Positions 27,980 through 36,472 of a stretch of DNA of 64,000 nt are shown here, piece after piece (position 1 is the stretch's first letter; each line of letters starts with the position of its first letter). The translations under genes were made by a program, and so were the position numbers. The DNA is taken from positions 17,017 to 81,016 of the forward strand of contig CANRXB010000004.1 of NCBI GenBank assembly GCA_947643715.1. Reading direction: 5' to 3'. This DNA comes from an uncultured bacterium. Its GTDB lineage: Bacteria > Bacillota > Clostridia > Oscillospirales > Oscillospiraceae. The notes under the pieces are model-generated. The model saw only the letters and a list, made by a program, of their open reading frames with translations, had not been told where the DNA came from and made no database searches.

Positions 27980-28657
27980 TCAGACGGGGAGATCGTCCAA
28001 TAGCTCGCCCAGCCGCTGGACGGTGAACAGGGACAGGACGGGGGTGTCCGGCTGAGTGGGCACGAGGCCGGCGGTCTGGCCCAGCCACACCAGCACGACG
28101 GTGAGCAGGCAGCCCTTGACGATCCCCACCAGCGATCCGCCTACTGCGTTCACAGTGGACAGGATGGGGAGCTGGAACGCCAGGTCCAAGGCGTGGCTGA
28201 GGAGGAACCAAGCGATCAGCACGCCCAAAAAGACGACGGCGAACAGCAGCACCCGGGCGACACCCTTGGAGAGATAGCTGGCCAGGGCCTCCAGAGGGGT
28301 GAGTTGGCCGTCCTGGGGCAGATCGTGGTCGGCGATGCCCTGCTCCAGAAAGTCGGAGAAGCCCTCGAACAGCCCCTTCTGCTGGATGGAGGCCACGAGC
28401 TGCTCCACGGTGTACCCCGGCTCCGGGTCTGCGACCACAGGTTCCGCCTCCGCGCCCCGCACGGTCTGGATGATGATGGGCCGCAGGATGTTGGCCACCG
28501 GGGCGCAGAACCGCTCCGACAGGAACTGGGCGGCAAAAAATGCCACGAACACCGCAGCCAGACCACACAGGGACAAGACCAGCCCCTTGGCCGCGCCCCG
28601 CCAGGCGAATAGCACCAGCAGGACCAAGATGATGATGTCAAACAGATACTCTCCCAT
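27980..28657 (-). CDS. CvpA family membrane protein
   Basis: This 225-residue protein has four predicted helices (about 5-22, 27-47, 128-155 and 165-200) in the CvpA arrangement, with WRGAAKGLVLSLCG between the first two. CvpA proteins are linked to colicin V production in E. coli and to envelope homeostasis elsewhere; the mechanism is unknown. A good AGGAGG precedes the start. It is encoded 43 bases behind the DUF5711 gene on the same strand. Confidence 0.85.
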   Translation of the reverse strand: MGEYLFDIIILVLLVLFAWRGAAKGLVLSLCGLAAVFVAFFAAQFLSERFCAPVANILRPIIIQTVRGAEAEPVVADPEPGYTVEQLVASIQQKGLFEGFSDFLEQGIADHDLPQDGQLTPLEALASYLSKGVARVLLFAVVFLGVLIAWFLLSHALDLAFQLPILSTVNAVGGSLVGIVKGCLLTVVLVWLGQTAGLVPTQPDTPVLSLFTVQRLGELLDDLPV

Positions 28658-28700
28658 AAGCTCCTCCTATCCGTGCCGGATCAGCCCCCGGAACGCGGTC

Positions 28701-29885
28701 TCAGGGGATATAGAATCCGGCGCTGTCGGCCGAGATCAAGATGGCGGAACCGTCCGCCATGAGCAGCACGACCCGGGCGCCTTGGGTGCCTTCCAGGCTG
28801 TCGTACAGCTCCAGATGGTCGGTGTAGATGTCCAGCCGGTCGCCGGTGAGCACCGCGAGATACCGCCCAGCGGCGGAGATGGACATCACCTGTTCGTTCA
28901 GCTCCAGGACGCGGCGATGGCCCTTCTCGTCCACCACCCACAGCTCGGCCTGACTGCCTGCCCGGTACTTGCCCAGCAGCGCGGCTGCGAAGCCGTCCCC
29001 GCTGAGGGTGTACCTCCGCAGGTGCTTGTCCGCCCAGCTCACGCCAGAGGAGCTGCCGTCGTGGTCGGTGATGGTCAGCCCCCGGTCCCCCAGGGACCAG
29101 ACCACGTCGGCAGTGTGCCGGGCCTCCAGCACCACGCCGCCGCCCAAGGGGCAGGTGAGGTCGGCCTGATACTCACCGCTGGAATAGCTCATGTCGTACA
29201 GCTCCAGTCCGGTGGAGAAAGCGCCGCCCGTCTGGCCCACGGTGAGGATGGCCAAGGTATGCCCATCGTCGGACAGAGCGGCGTCCATGACGAAAGCGGA
29301 GGTCAGCTTGACGCTCATCACGGGGGAATAGGTGGCGTCGTACACCGTCACCATCCCGCGGTAGCCGCTGGTCTGGGTGACCACGGTAAGCTGCCCGTTC
29401 CGGTTCAGCCGGGCGGACAGGATGGATTCCAGGTCCTGGGCGGACCACACCAGCGCACGTTGGCCCAGGACATATATGGAAGAGCCGCCGGCGTCGTATA
29501 CCACCGCCAGAGAGCCGTTGGTGTTCACCACCGGGGCCTCCATGTTCACCGATTCGTTGATGTACTGAGCGCCGCTGCCGGAATAGAGCGCGATGGTGTT
29601 GCGGGAGCACACCAAGAGGTCCCCGTCCAGCACGGCGAAGGTGTCAGTGAGCTCGCCGCCATAGGAGAAGGAGTCCGCCCGGCCGCTGTCGCTGCGGGTG
29701 AGGGAGCGATAGGTGAACCATCGCTTGATGCTGTCCAGGTTCAGACTGTCCCGGAAGGCCACCGCCGCTACCAGGCACAGGGCCGCCGTCAGCACGGTCA
29801 AGGTGGCGGCCAGCCGCACGAAGAAACGGGGGAGTTTTTTCCCGTCTTTGGGATCGTTGGGTCGAATTGGGGTCTGTTCAGCCAT
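28701..29885 (-). CDS. DUF5711 family membrane-anchored beta-propeller-like protein
   Basis: This 394-residue protein has a cytoplasmic head, one membrane helix (about 25-45) and an extracytoplasmic region of repeated beta-strand units resembling a propeller, for example SVKLTSAFVMDAALSDDGHTLA broken across successive blades. Function is unknown. A cell-envelope binding or scaffold role fits the single anchor. AAAGGGCTCC lies upstream of the start. It is the neighbour of truA (12-base gap) and of cvpA and is probably in the same operon. Confidence 0.75.
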   Translation of the reverse strand: MAEQTPIRPNDPKDGKKLPRFFVRLAATLTVLTAALCLVAAVAFRDSLNLDSIKRWFTYRSLTRSDSGRADSFSYGGELTDTFAVLDGDLLVCSRNTIALYSGSGAQYINESVNMEAPVVNTNGSLAVVYDAGGSSIYVLGQRALVWSAQDLESILSARLNRNGQLTVVTQTSGYRGMVTVYDATYSPVMSVKLTSAFVMDAALSDDGHTLAILTVGQTGGAFSTGLELYDMSYSSGEYQADLTCPLGGGVVLEARHTADVVWSLGDRGLTITDHDGSSSGVSWADKHLRRYTLSGDGFAAALLGKYRAGSQAELWVVDEKGHRRVLELNEQVMSISAAGRYLAVLTGDRLDIYTDHLELYDSLEGTQGARVVLLMADGSAILISADSAGFYIP

Positions 29886-29897
29886 GATGGAGCCCTT

Positions 29898-30653
29898 TCA
29901 CAGTACGTCCTCGTCATACCACAGATCGGTCATGTAAAGTCCGTCCGGCGGCGCGGTAGGGCCTGCCAGGGTGCGGTCCCGAGAGGCGAGGATAGCGGGG
30001 ATCGCCGCAGGGGTCAGCTTGCCCTCAGCGGCATAGATGCAGGTGCCCACCATGGCCCGGACCATGTTGTAGAGGAAGCCGTCGGCGCACACCCGGCAGT
30101 CGATGATGTCTTCGTGGCGCTGGATCTCGAAATAGTGGACCGTTCGCACCGTGGTGCGGGTCTCGGTGCCCACGGAGCGCACAGCGGCGAAATCATGGGT
30201 GCCCACGAACTGCTGCGCGGCCTCCGACATGATCTTCTCATCCAGGGGCTTGGGGTAGAACCACACCCGGCCCACATAGAACGGGTCGCGGATGCGGGAG
30301 TTGTAGATGCGGTAGGTATATTCTTTCTTTTTGCACGAACCGATGGCGTTGAAGCTGTCGGGCACCACCGTGGCTTTGGACACCGAGATGTCGTCAGGCA
30401 GGCGGGTGTTCACCGCCAGGGGCAGGCGCTCGACGGGGATGCCGGAGGTGGTGCGGAAATTGGCCACGTACACCTGAGCGTGGACCCCTGCGTCGGTGCG
30501 GCCGGCGCCGGTGACTCTCACCGGATGGCACACCACGCAGGACAGGGCCTTTTCCAGCGTCTCGGCCACAGACACGGCGTTCTTCTGCACCTGCCAGCCG
30601 TGATATGCGGTGCCGGTGTAGCTCAGCCGCAGGGCGATGTTGCGCTGTTCCAT
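29898..30653 (-). CDS. truA: tRNA pseudouridine(38-40) synthase TruA
   Basis: This 251-residue enzyme makes pseudouridine in the anticodon stem of many tRNAs. The catalytic D54 lies in GRTDAGVHA, and AYHGWQ and FLYNMVRAMVG are both present. A strong AAAGGAG precedes the start. It follows ecfT by 22 bases, the conserved ecfA1-ecfA2-ecfT-truA order of Firmicutes. Confidence 0.96.
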   Translation of the reverse strand: MEQRNIALRLSYTGTAYHGWQVQKNAVSVAETLEKALSCVVCHPVRVTGAGRTDAGVHAQVYVANFRTTSGIPVERLPLAVNTRLPDDISVSKATVVPDSFNAIGSCKKKEYTYRIYNSRIRDPFYVGRVWFYPKPLDEKIMSEAAQQFVGTHDFAAVRSVGTETRTTVRTVHYFEIQRHEDIIDCRVCADGFLYNMVRAMVGTCIYAAEGKLTPAAIPAILASRDRTLAGPTAPPDGLYMTDLWYDEDVL

Positions 30654-30675
30654 GGTGGGGACTCCTTTTCCAAGC

Positions 30676-31482
30676 CTACAGGCCGAAATGCCCCAGCACG
30701 CCGATGGACACGGCCAGGGCCGATGCCCCCAGCATGAACAGCACGTCGCCGGGGCGATAGTGGAGCTGCTTCATCCGGGTGCGGCCCTCGCCGCCGTGAT
30801 AGCAGCGGCATTCCATGGCGGTGGCCAGCTCGTCCGCCCGCCGGAAAGCGGAGATGAACAGCGGCACCAGCAGAGGGATGAGGGCCTTTGCCCTCTGGAT
30901 GAGGCCGCCGGAATCGAGATCGGCGCCCCGGGCCCGTTGGGCGGACATGATCTTGTCCGTCTCCTCGATGAGGGTGGGGATGAAGCGCAGGGCGATGGAC
31001 ATCATCATGGACAGCTCATGGACGGGGACGCGGAGCTTTTTCAACGGCCCCATCAGGCTCTCCAGAGCGTCGGTGAGGGCCAGGGGGGAGGTGGTATAGG
31101 TGAGCAGGAAGGTGCAGGAGATGAGCATCACGATACGCACGACCATGAAAAAGGCGTGGAGGATGCCCTCCTTCGTGATGTTGAAGATCCAAAAGGAGAC
31201 CAGAGGCTCTCCGGGCGTATAGAACATGTTGAGCACCGCGGTGAACACCAGGATGAACACCACCGGCTTGAGTCCGCGGACCAGGGCCTTCGGCTTCACG
31301 GTGGACACCGCCACCACGACGGCCAGCACCAGGAGCAGGATGGCATAGGTGACGAACCACTGCCCCAGGAACAGGGCCACGATATAGCAGACCATGGCGA
31401 CCAGCTTGGCCCGGGGGTCCAGGCTATGGATGGGGGAGGTCCCGGGGAAGAACTGGCCCAAAGTGATGTCCCGCAGCGCCAT
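30676..31482 (-). CDS. ecfT: Energy-coupling factor transporter membrane protein EcfT
   Basis: This 268-residue membrane protein has about five to six helices and two cytosolic coupling motifs: RARGAD near 170 and the ECRCYHGGEGRTR segment near 228. It joins the two ATPases to whichever substrate-binding (S) component is present, giving vitamin or metal uptake. No S component is encoded nearby, so this is a shared group II module. Its ATG overlaps the ecfA2 stop by one base (TGATG). Confidence 0.94.
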   Translation of the reverse strand: MALRDITLGQFFPGTSPIHSLDPRAKLVAMVCYIVALFLGQWFVTYAILLLVLAVVVAVSTVKPKALVRGLKPVVFILVFTAVLNMFYTPGEPLVSFWIFNITKEGILHAFFMVVRIVMLISCTFLLTYTTSPLALTDALESLMGPLKKLRVPVHELSMMMSIALRFIPTLIEETDKIMSAQRARGADLDSGGLIQRAKALIPLLVPLFISAFRRADELATAMECRCYHGGEGRTRMKQLHYRPGDVLFMLGASALAVSIGVLGHFGL

Positions 31483-32348
31483 CACACCGCCCCCTTTCGA
31501 TGCAGCGCGGTCAGCACCGCGTCCCGGGCCTGGGGGATGGTGTATACCGAGGCGGGCACGTCCACCCCCATGGACCGCAGCCGTGCGAACACCCTGGTCA
31601 TAGCGGGCACGCCCAGGCCCATGGCCTCCAGCTCGTCCCCATGGGCGAACACGTCGCCGGGGGGGCCGGAAAAGGGGATGGAGCCCTTGTGGATCACCAC
31701 CAGCCGCTGGGCCTCCCGCGCCACCTCCTCCATGGAGTGGGACACCAGGATGACGCAAGCGCCCTTCTCGTCGTGATAGGTCCGGATGTTCTCCAGGATC
31801 TGAGCCGAGCCGGAGGGATCCAGCCCGGCGGTAGGCTCGTCCAGCACCAGCACGGACGGCTCCATGGCGATGACCCCGGCGATGGCCACCCGCCGTTTCT
31901 GTCCGCCGGAGAGGTCGAAGGGGGACTTGTCCAGCACGCCGGGCTCCAGCCCGACGAACCGGGCGGACTGCTTCACCCGGCGATCTACCTCTTCGGGCTC
32001 CAGGCCCATGTTCTTGGGGCCGAAGGCGATGTCCTGATACACCGTCTCCTCGAAGAGCTGATACTCCGGATACTGGAACACCAGCCCCACCTGACAGCGC
32101 ACCTGCCGGGTGCGCTCCTTGCTCTCCCAGATGTCCGCGCCGTCGAAGAGGACCTGGCCGGAGGTGGGCTTGAGCAGGCCGTTCAGGTGCTGTATGAGGG
32201 TGGACTTGCCCGACCCGGTGCGGCCGATGACGGCCACGTATTCCCCGGCTCCGGCGGAAAAGTCCACAGCGTGGAGGGCGGTGTGCTCGAAGGGCGTGCC
32301 CTGGCTGTAGCAGTGGGTGAGTTGTCTCGTTTCGATGATAGCTGCCAT
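31482..32348 (-). CDS. ecfA2: Energy-coupling factor ATPase EcfA2
   Basis: This 288-residue ATPase has Walker A GRTGSGKS, a Q-loop in FQYPEYQLFEET, signature LSGGQKRR and Walker B VLVLDEP. The N-terminal TPFE motif (GTPFEHTALHAVDF) is typical of EcfA2 rather than EcfA1. AAGGAG lies 7 bases before the ATG at 32348; a longer upstream frame lacks a ribosome binding site. It pairs with EcfA1 on EcfT. Confidence 0.94.
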   Translation of the reverse strand: MAAIIETRQLTHCYSQGTPFEHTALHAVDFSAGAGEYVAVIGRTGSGKSTLIQHLNGLLKPTSGQVLFDGADIWESKERTRQVRCQVGLVFQYPEYQLFEETVYQDIAFGPKNMGLEPEEVDRRVKQSARFVGLEPGVLDKSPFDLSGGQKRRVAIAGVIAMEPSVLVLDEPTAGLDPSGSAQILENIRTYHDEKGACVILVSHSMEEVAREAQRLVVIHKGSIPFSGPPGDVFAHGDELEAMGLGVPAMTRVFARLRSMGVDVPASVYTIPQARDAVLTALHRKGAV

Positions 32349-32388
32349 GTAGAGACTCCTTGGAATGGGGATGAGATGCAGGGATCGC

Positions 32389-32625
32389 TCACAGAGGGAC
32401 GTGTCGGTCCTTCTCGACCGTTCCCCATATCGCGATGCCAAGACCTATGGACATGATGCCGATGAAGATACACAACGCAGGCATGAGGCCGTACTGTGAT
32501 AGGATCCAAAGCGAGGAACGATACCCATCGATCGTCATACCATTGGTCACGGTCCCCGCAAGGAGGACCGCAACACAAAGCGATCCCGCAAGGAACATCA
32601 CCGAACCTAAGATCGTTTTTTTCAT
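32389..32625 (-). CDS. Small two-helix membrane protein inserted in the ecf operon
   Basis: This 78-residue protein has two hydrophobic segments (about 5-25 and 38-63), a basic start (MKKTI) and a charged end. AGAGGA lies 8 bases before the ATG at 32625. It sits between ecfA1 and ecfA2, which are normally adjacent, and its DNA is clearly less GC-rich than both neighbours. I recall similar small hypothetical proteins in Clostridia, with no known function. It may be a recent insertion or an accessory ECF subunit. Confidence 0.65.
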   Translation of the reverse strand: MKKTILGSVMFLAGSLCVAVLLAGTVTNGMTIDGYRSSLWILSQYGLMPALCIFIGIMSIGLGIAIWGTVEKDRHVPL

Positions 32626-32661
32626 AAGCGCGTTCCTCTGTTCAGATCCCAATCTGCGGCG

Positions 32662-33507
32662 CTACGCCAGCAGCTTTCGCAATATGGCCGCGCATTCATC
32701 CACCGTCAGCGCGGTGAGGGGCACGTCCACCCCGGCCTGCCGCAGCTCATAGAGCAGGGCCACCGGCTCGGGGACCTCCAGGCCCAGGGTGCGCAGGCCG
32801 TCCACGTTCTGGAACACCAGCTCGGGCCGGTCGTCGGCCACGATATGTCCGTCGTGCATCACCACCAGGCGGTCGGCCTGAGCGGCCTCGTCCATGTGGT
32901 GGGTGATGAGCACCACCGTCATGTCCTGTTCCCGGTTGAGCAGGCGGACGGTGTCCAGCACCTCTTTGCGGCCCACCGGGTCCAGCATGGCGGTGGGCTC
33001 GTCCAGCACGATGCACCGGGGACGCATGGCCAGCACTCCGGCGATGGCCACCCGCTGCTTCTGCCCGCCGGACAGGAGGTGGGGGGCATGGCGGGCGTAC
33101 TCGGACATGCCCACGGCGGCCAGGGCGGCGTCCACCCGCTGGCGTATCTCGGCGGAGGGCACCCCCAGGTTCTCCGGCCCGAAGGCCACGTCCTCTTCCA
33201 CCACGCTGGCTACGATCTGGTTGTCCGGGTTTTGGAACACCATGCCCACCTGGCGGCGGATGTCCAGCAGGCGGTCCTCGTCGCAGGTGTCCATGCCGTC
33301 CACGTACACCTTGCCCCCGGAGGGGAGGAGGATGGCGTTGAGGTGCTTGGCCAAGGTGGACTTGCCCGAGCCGTTGTGGCCCAGGACGGCCACGAACTCC
33401 CCGGGCCGGACGGACAGGGACACCCCGTCCAGCACGGCAGGGGCCGCGCCCGCTTCGGTGGTGTATCGAAAGACGAGTTTGTCAGTTCGGATGATGGACT
33501 GGGCCAT
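32662..33507 (-). CDS. ecfA1: Energy-coupling factor ATPase EcfA1
   Basis: This 281-residue ATPase has Walker A GHNGSGKS, Q-loop FQNPDNQIVASVV (the EcfA1-type sequence), signature LSGGQKQR, Walker B CIVLDEP and H-loop ITHHMDE. It forms the ATPase heterodimer with EcfA2. GAGG lies about 10 bases upstream of the start. It is the first gene of the ecf-truA operon. Confidence 0.95.
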   Translation of the reverse strand: MAQSIIRTDKLVFRYTTEAGAAPAVLDGVSLSVRPGEFVAVLGHNGSGKSTLAKHLNAILLPSGGKVYVDGMDTCDEDRLLDIRRQVGMVFQNPDNQIVASVVEEDVAFGPENLGVPSAEIRQRVDAALAAVGMSEYARHAPHLLSGGQKQRVAIAGVLAMRPRCIVLDEPTAMLDPVGRKEVLDTVRLLNREQDMTVVLITHHMDEAAQADRLVVMHDGHIVADDRPELVFQNVDGLRTLGLEVPEPVALLYELRQAGVDVPLTALTVDECAAILRKLLA

Positions 33508-33565
33508 GAGTGAGATACCTCGATAAAAAGTAGTCGTAGGAGGGCCGGACGGGAGCGGGGCCGCG

Positions 33566-34444
33566 TCAGTCCGCGCACCAGCGCCCCGTGGCCCCGCAGG
33601 GCAGGGCCAGCCCGGTCGCGGTGACGGGCAGGCCCAGCTCGTCGGAAACGGTGTGACCGCCGAACCTGCCGCCGACGACGGTCTGTAGGATATAAGTGAG
33701 CACCGACGGGGCCAGCCCCGTGGTGTAGGAATTCAAGATCACGAACAGCGGCTCGTCGGACAGCACCCCTGCGACCAGCTCTACGAAGGGATACAGGTCC
33801 TGCTCCAGCTTCCATATCTCGCCGGAGGGGCCCCGGCCATAAGAGGGGGGGTCCATGACGATCGCGTCGTATCGGTGGCCGCGGCGTATCTCCCGCTCCA
33901 CGAACTTGGCGCAGTCGTCCACGATCCAGCGGATGGGCCGTTCCTCCACGCCGGAAGCCTTGGCGTTCTCCCTGGCCCACTGCACCATCCCCTTGGCCGC
34001 GTCCACATGGCAGACGCTGGCCCCGGCCGCCGCGCAGGCGATGGTGGCCCCGCCGGTGTAGGCGAAGAGGTTGAGCACGCTCACCGGCCTGCCGGCGCTC
34101 TGGATCTTCTCCCGGGCGAAGTCCCAATTGGCGGCCTGCTCGGGGAACACGCCGGTGTGTTTGAAGTTCATCAGCCCCACATGGAAGGTGAGGTCCCGGT
34201 AGTGGATCTGCCAGCGCTGGGGGACGCCCTTGTCCGCCCACTGTCCGCCGCCGGTGCTGGACCGGGCGTACCGGGCGTGGGGGGCCTTCCAGCCGGGATG
34301 GGCCCGAGGCGTGTCCCAGATGGCCTGGGGATCGGGCCGGACCAGGAGCTTGCCGCCCCAGCGCTCCAGCTTCTCGCCCCTGCCGCAGTCCAGCAATTCA
34401 TAATCTTTCCATCGGTCCGCGACCCACACCAGATCCACCCCCAA
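33566..34444 (-). CDS. Class I SAM-dependent methyltransferase (rRNA-type)
   Basis: This protein of up to 292 residues has a Rossmann methyltransferase core. LFAYTGGAT (motif I) lies near residue 128 and MDPPSYGRG near 205. The DPPSY motif is the one used by nucleic-acid base methyltransferases related to RlmI/RlmK, so a 23S rRNA target is plausible. The longest frame begins at a TTG at 34444 with no ribosome binding site and only about 10 bases after the predicted transcription start. A GTG at 34429, with GGGGG 8 bases upstream, may be the real start. Confidence 0.85.
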   Translation of the reverse strand: MGVDLVWVADRWKDYELLDCGRGEKLERWGGKLLVRPDPQAIWDTPRAHPGWKAPHARYARSSTGGGQWADKGVPQRWQIHYRDLTFHVGLMNFKHTGVFPEQAANWDFAREKIQSAGRPVSVLNLFAYTGGATIACAAAGASVCHVDAAKGMVQWARENAKASGVEERPIRWIVDDCAKFVEREIRRGHRYDAIVMDPPSYGRGPSGEIWKLEQDLYPFVELVAGVLSDEPLFVILNSYTTGLAPSVLTYILQTVVGGRFGGHTVSDELGLPVTATGLALPCGATGRWCAD

Positions 34445-34461
34445 ATACGAAGAATCAAGCT

Positions 34462-34490
34462 ATTATACAACATCGGCACGAAATAGTCAA
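34462..34490 (-). promoter_or_regulatory. Promoter of the methyltransferase gene
   Basis: On the minus strand TTGACT, 17 bases, TATAAT, close to consensus. It predicts a leader of only about 10 bases before the first possible start codon. Confidence 0.82.
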
Positions 34491-34618
34491 ATCTTAAGCG
34501 GACGGGGGAGAGGGACCGGCTCTGATGGACCGTGGGGCATGTATCCCCATATCCTGGAGGTCCTACATCTTATTATCGCCTGGTCCGGCGGACGGACGCG
34601 GCGTTTTGGATCGAGCCC

Positions 34619-34647
34619 GTGACAAAACGTCCCAGGTGTGATATAAT
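34619..34647 (+). promoter_or_regulatory. Promoter of the DUF4317 gene
   Basis: GTGACA, 17 bases, TATAAT, 56 bases upstream of the start codon and divergent from the methyltransferase promoter. Confidence 0.72.
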
Positions 34648-34703
34648 CCCTCCTGACCGCGCCCTTGCCGGGGCGCGCAATCTACGACAAGCGAGGGATC
34701 CCC

Positions 34704-35858
34704 ATGAACACAAAAGAGCTGAGCGAGCTGCGCCGCCGCTTCCGCCCCAACAAGAACGCCATCAGCCATGTCTACGGCTGCTACGTGGGCGCGACGAAAG
34801 AGATCATCGCCGAGGTGGACCAATCCCTGGCGCTGCTCAACGAGGACGATGCGTCGAGCTGCCTGGACCTGCTGAAGAAGGTCCTGTCCGGCAGTCTGGG
34901 CCGGAACCTCATCGACGTGGGCTTCACCACCCAGCAGGTGGCGGACGGCGAGGAGCACCGGCTGCTGCGCGCCCTGCGGGACTCCAAGCTGAAGGATCCC
35001 GTCCTGCGCCGGACGTTCTATGAGCGGGTCATCCGGAGCGTGGAGATGGGGGATGAGAGCTATCTCATCCTTTTGGCCCACGACACCTATGACGTCCCGT
35101 TCCGCAGCAAGAGCGACGAGCTGCTGGATGACTCCTCTGACACGGTGTTCTCTTACATCGTGTGCGCCCTGTGCCCCATGCGGGAGGGGAAGCCGGGCCT
35201 GGGATACATCCCGGCGGACAACGCCCTGCACCTCAAGACCGCCGGGGCCCTGGCGGCGCCGCCGGAGCTGGGCTTCTTGTTCCCGGCCTTCGACGACCGG
35301 ACGGCCAACCTTTACGACGCTTTGTACCATGTGCGCAAGCCGGACTCCATCCATCCGGAGTTCATCGACGGGGTGTTCCAGGCCCAGCCCCCCATGTCCG
35401 CCCCGGAGCAAAAGGAGGCGTTCGAGTCGGCCCTGTCCGACGCGCTGGGGGTGGAGTGCAGCATGGAGCTGGTCCAGGCGGTCCACGAGCAGCTCAGAGA
35501 GCGCATGGAGCTGCACAAGGAGAGCCAGGTCCCGGAGCCCCTCACCGTCACCGCGAAGGACGTGGGCGGGATGCTGCGGGAGTGCGGTGTGGAGGAGGAA
35601 CGGGTGTCCGCCTTCCAGGATTACTGCGGACAGCGGCTGGGAGAGGCCGCCGCGCTGGATCCGGCCAACCTCATCGACAGCAAGCGTTTCCAGATCAAGG
35701 CCGGAGAGATCACCATCACCGTGCGGCCGGAACTCAGCGGCCAGGTGGAGGCCAGGGTGCTGGAGGGGCGCAAGTACATCCTCATCCCCGCCGGGGAAGG
35801 CGTAGAGGTCAACGGCTTGGCGGTGGAGCTGGAAGCCGAGCCTGCGGCAAAGGTCTGA
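34704..35858 (+). CDS. DUF4317 family protein
   Basis: This 384-residue soluble protein matches the DUF4317 family common in Clostridia. Characteristic stretches are ELRRRFRP at the start, GCYVGATKEII near 30, and LILLAHDTYDVPF near 120. No catalytic motif is obvious and the function is unknown. GAGGG lies 7 bases before the ATG at 34704, and the promoter upstream excludes a much longer N-terminus. It is monocistronic, ending at a strong bidirectional terminator. Confidence 0.82.
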   Translation: MNTKELSELRRRFRPNKNAISHVYGCYVGATKEIIAEVDQSLALLNEDDASSCLDLLKKVLSGSLGRNLIDVGFTTQQVADGEEHRLLRALRDSKLKDPVLRRTFYERVIRSVEMGDESYLILLAHDTYDVPFRSKSDELLDDSSDTVFSYIVCALCPMREGKPGLGYIPADNALHLKTAGALAAPPELGFLFPAFDDRTANLYDALYHVRKPDSIHPEFIDGVFQAQPPMSAPEQKEAFESALSDALGVECSMELVQAVHEQLRERMELHKESQVPEPLTVTAKDVGGMLRECGVEEERVSAFQDYCGQRLGEAAALDPANLIDSKRFQIKAGEITITVRPELSGQVEARVLEGRKYILIPAGEGVEVNGLAVELEAEPAAKV

Positions 35859-35965
35859 TATTTAATGCTTTTGTAACATTTTTGCCCGAACTTTCGTAAC
35901 GTCTCTCCTCTATCCTAAAACACGTAAGAGATATCCTTTCTTTTTCATTCTATCCTCCATCCTCA

Positions 35966-35999
35966 GTAAAAGACCGGGGCCTGAGCCCCGGTCTTTTAC
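35966..35999. terminator. Bidirectional terminator between DUF4317 and marR
   Basis: GTAAAAGACCGGGGC pairs perfectly over 15 bases with GCCCCGGTCTTTTAC around CTGA. The A/T-rich base of the stem gives T-runs in both directions. Confidence 0.92.
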
Positions 36000-36466
36000 G
36001 CGTTCTGGCCCTGGCATCGCTCCTGGAAGAAGCTGGCGATGCCGCCCAGGCTCCGGAGCAGGACCTCCGCTTCCTCCGGTGAGAGCCGGTCCACCACCGC
36101 GGCCACCAGCTCCTGGTGGAACTGCCGGTGGTGGCACATGGCTTGCCGCCCCTTCTGGGTGGGGAGGAGGCGGACGGAGCGTTTGTCACTGCCGTCGCGC
36201 GCCCGCTCCAGATACCCTTTCCCTTCTAGCTGGTTCACTGCTGCGGTGAGCGTGCCCGCCGTCACCCGCAGAGCGGCGGCCATGGCGGAGGCCCGGTTGT
36301 CACGTCCCTGGTCCACCGCCCGGCACACCTCCTCGATGAGATGGATCTCCCGAAGGGAGAGGTCGGGGCAGTTGGCGGTGACATAGAGCTCTTCCGTTTT
36401 CAGGATGCCGTTGAACACGTCCACCAGGAAGCTGTTGAGCTCTTCGATATAGCGGTCGTTTTCCAT
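35996..36466 (-). CDS. MarR family regulator (FabT-like candidate)
   Basis: This 156-residue winged-helix regulator has a recognition region LRVTAGTLTAAVNQLEGKGY near 68-87 and a wing DGSDKRSVRLLPT. It is encoded 6 bases behind a DegV/FakB-type fatty-acid-binding protein. A TTTGA-N3-TCAAA palindrome sits at the operon's start site, identical in plan to the FabT operator that controls fatty acid synthesis in streptococci. I therefore infer a FabT-like lipid regulator that also controls its own operon. The full frame continues to overlap the terminator at its end. Confidence 0.9.
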   Translation of the reverse strand: MENDRYIEELNSFLVDVFNGILKTEELYVTANCPDLSLREIHLIEEVCRAVDQGRDNRASAMAAALRVTAGTLTAAVNQLEGKGYLERARDGSDKRSVRLLPTQKGRQAMCHHRQFHQELVAAVVDRLSPEEAEVLLRSLGGIASFFQERCQGQNA

Positions 36467-36472
36467 GGTCCC

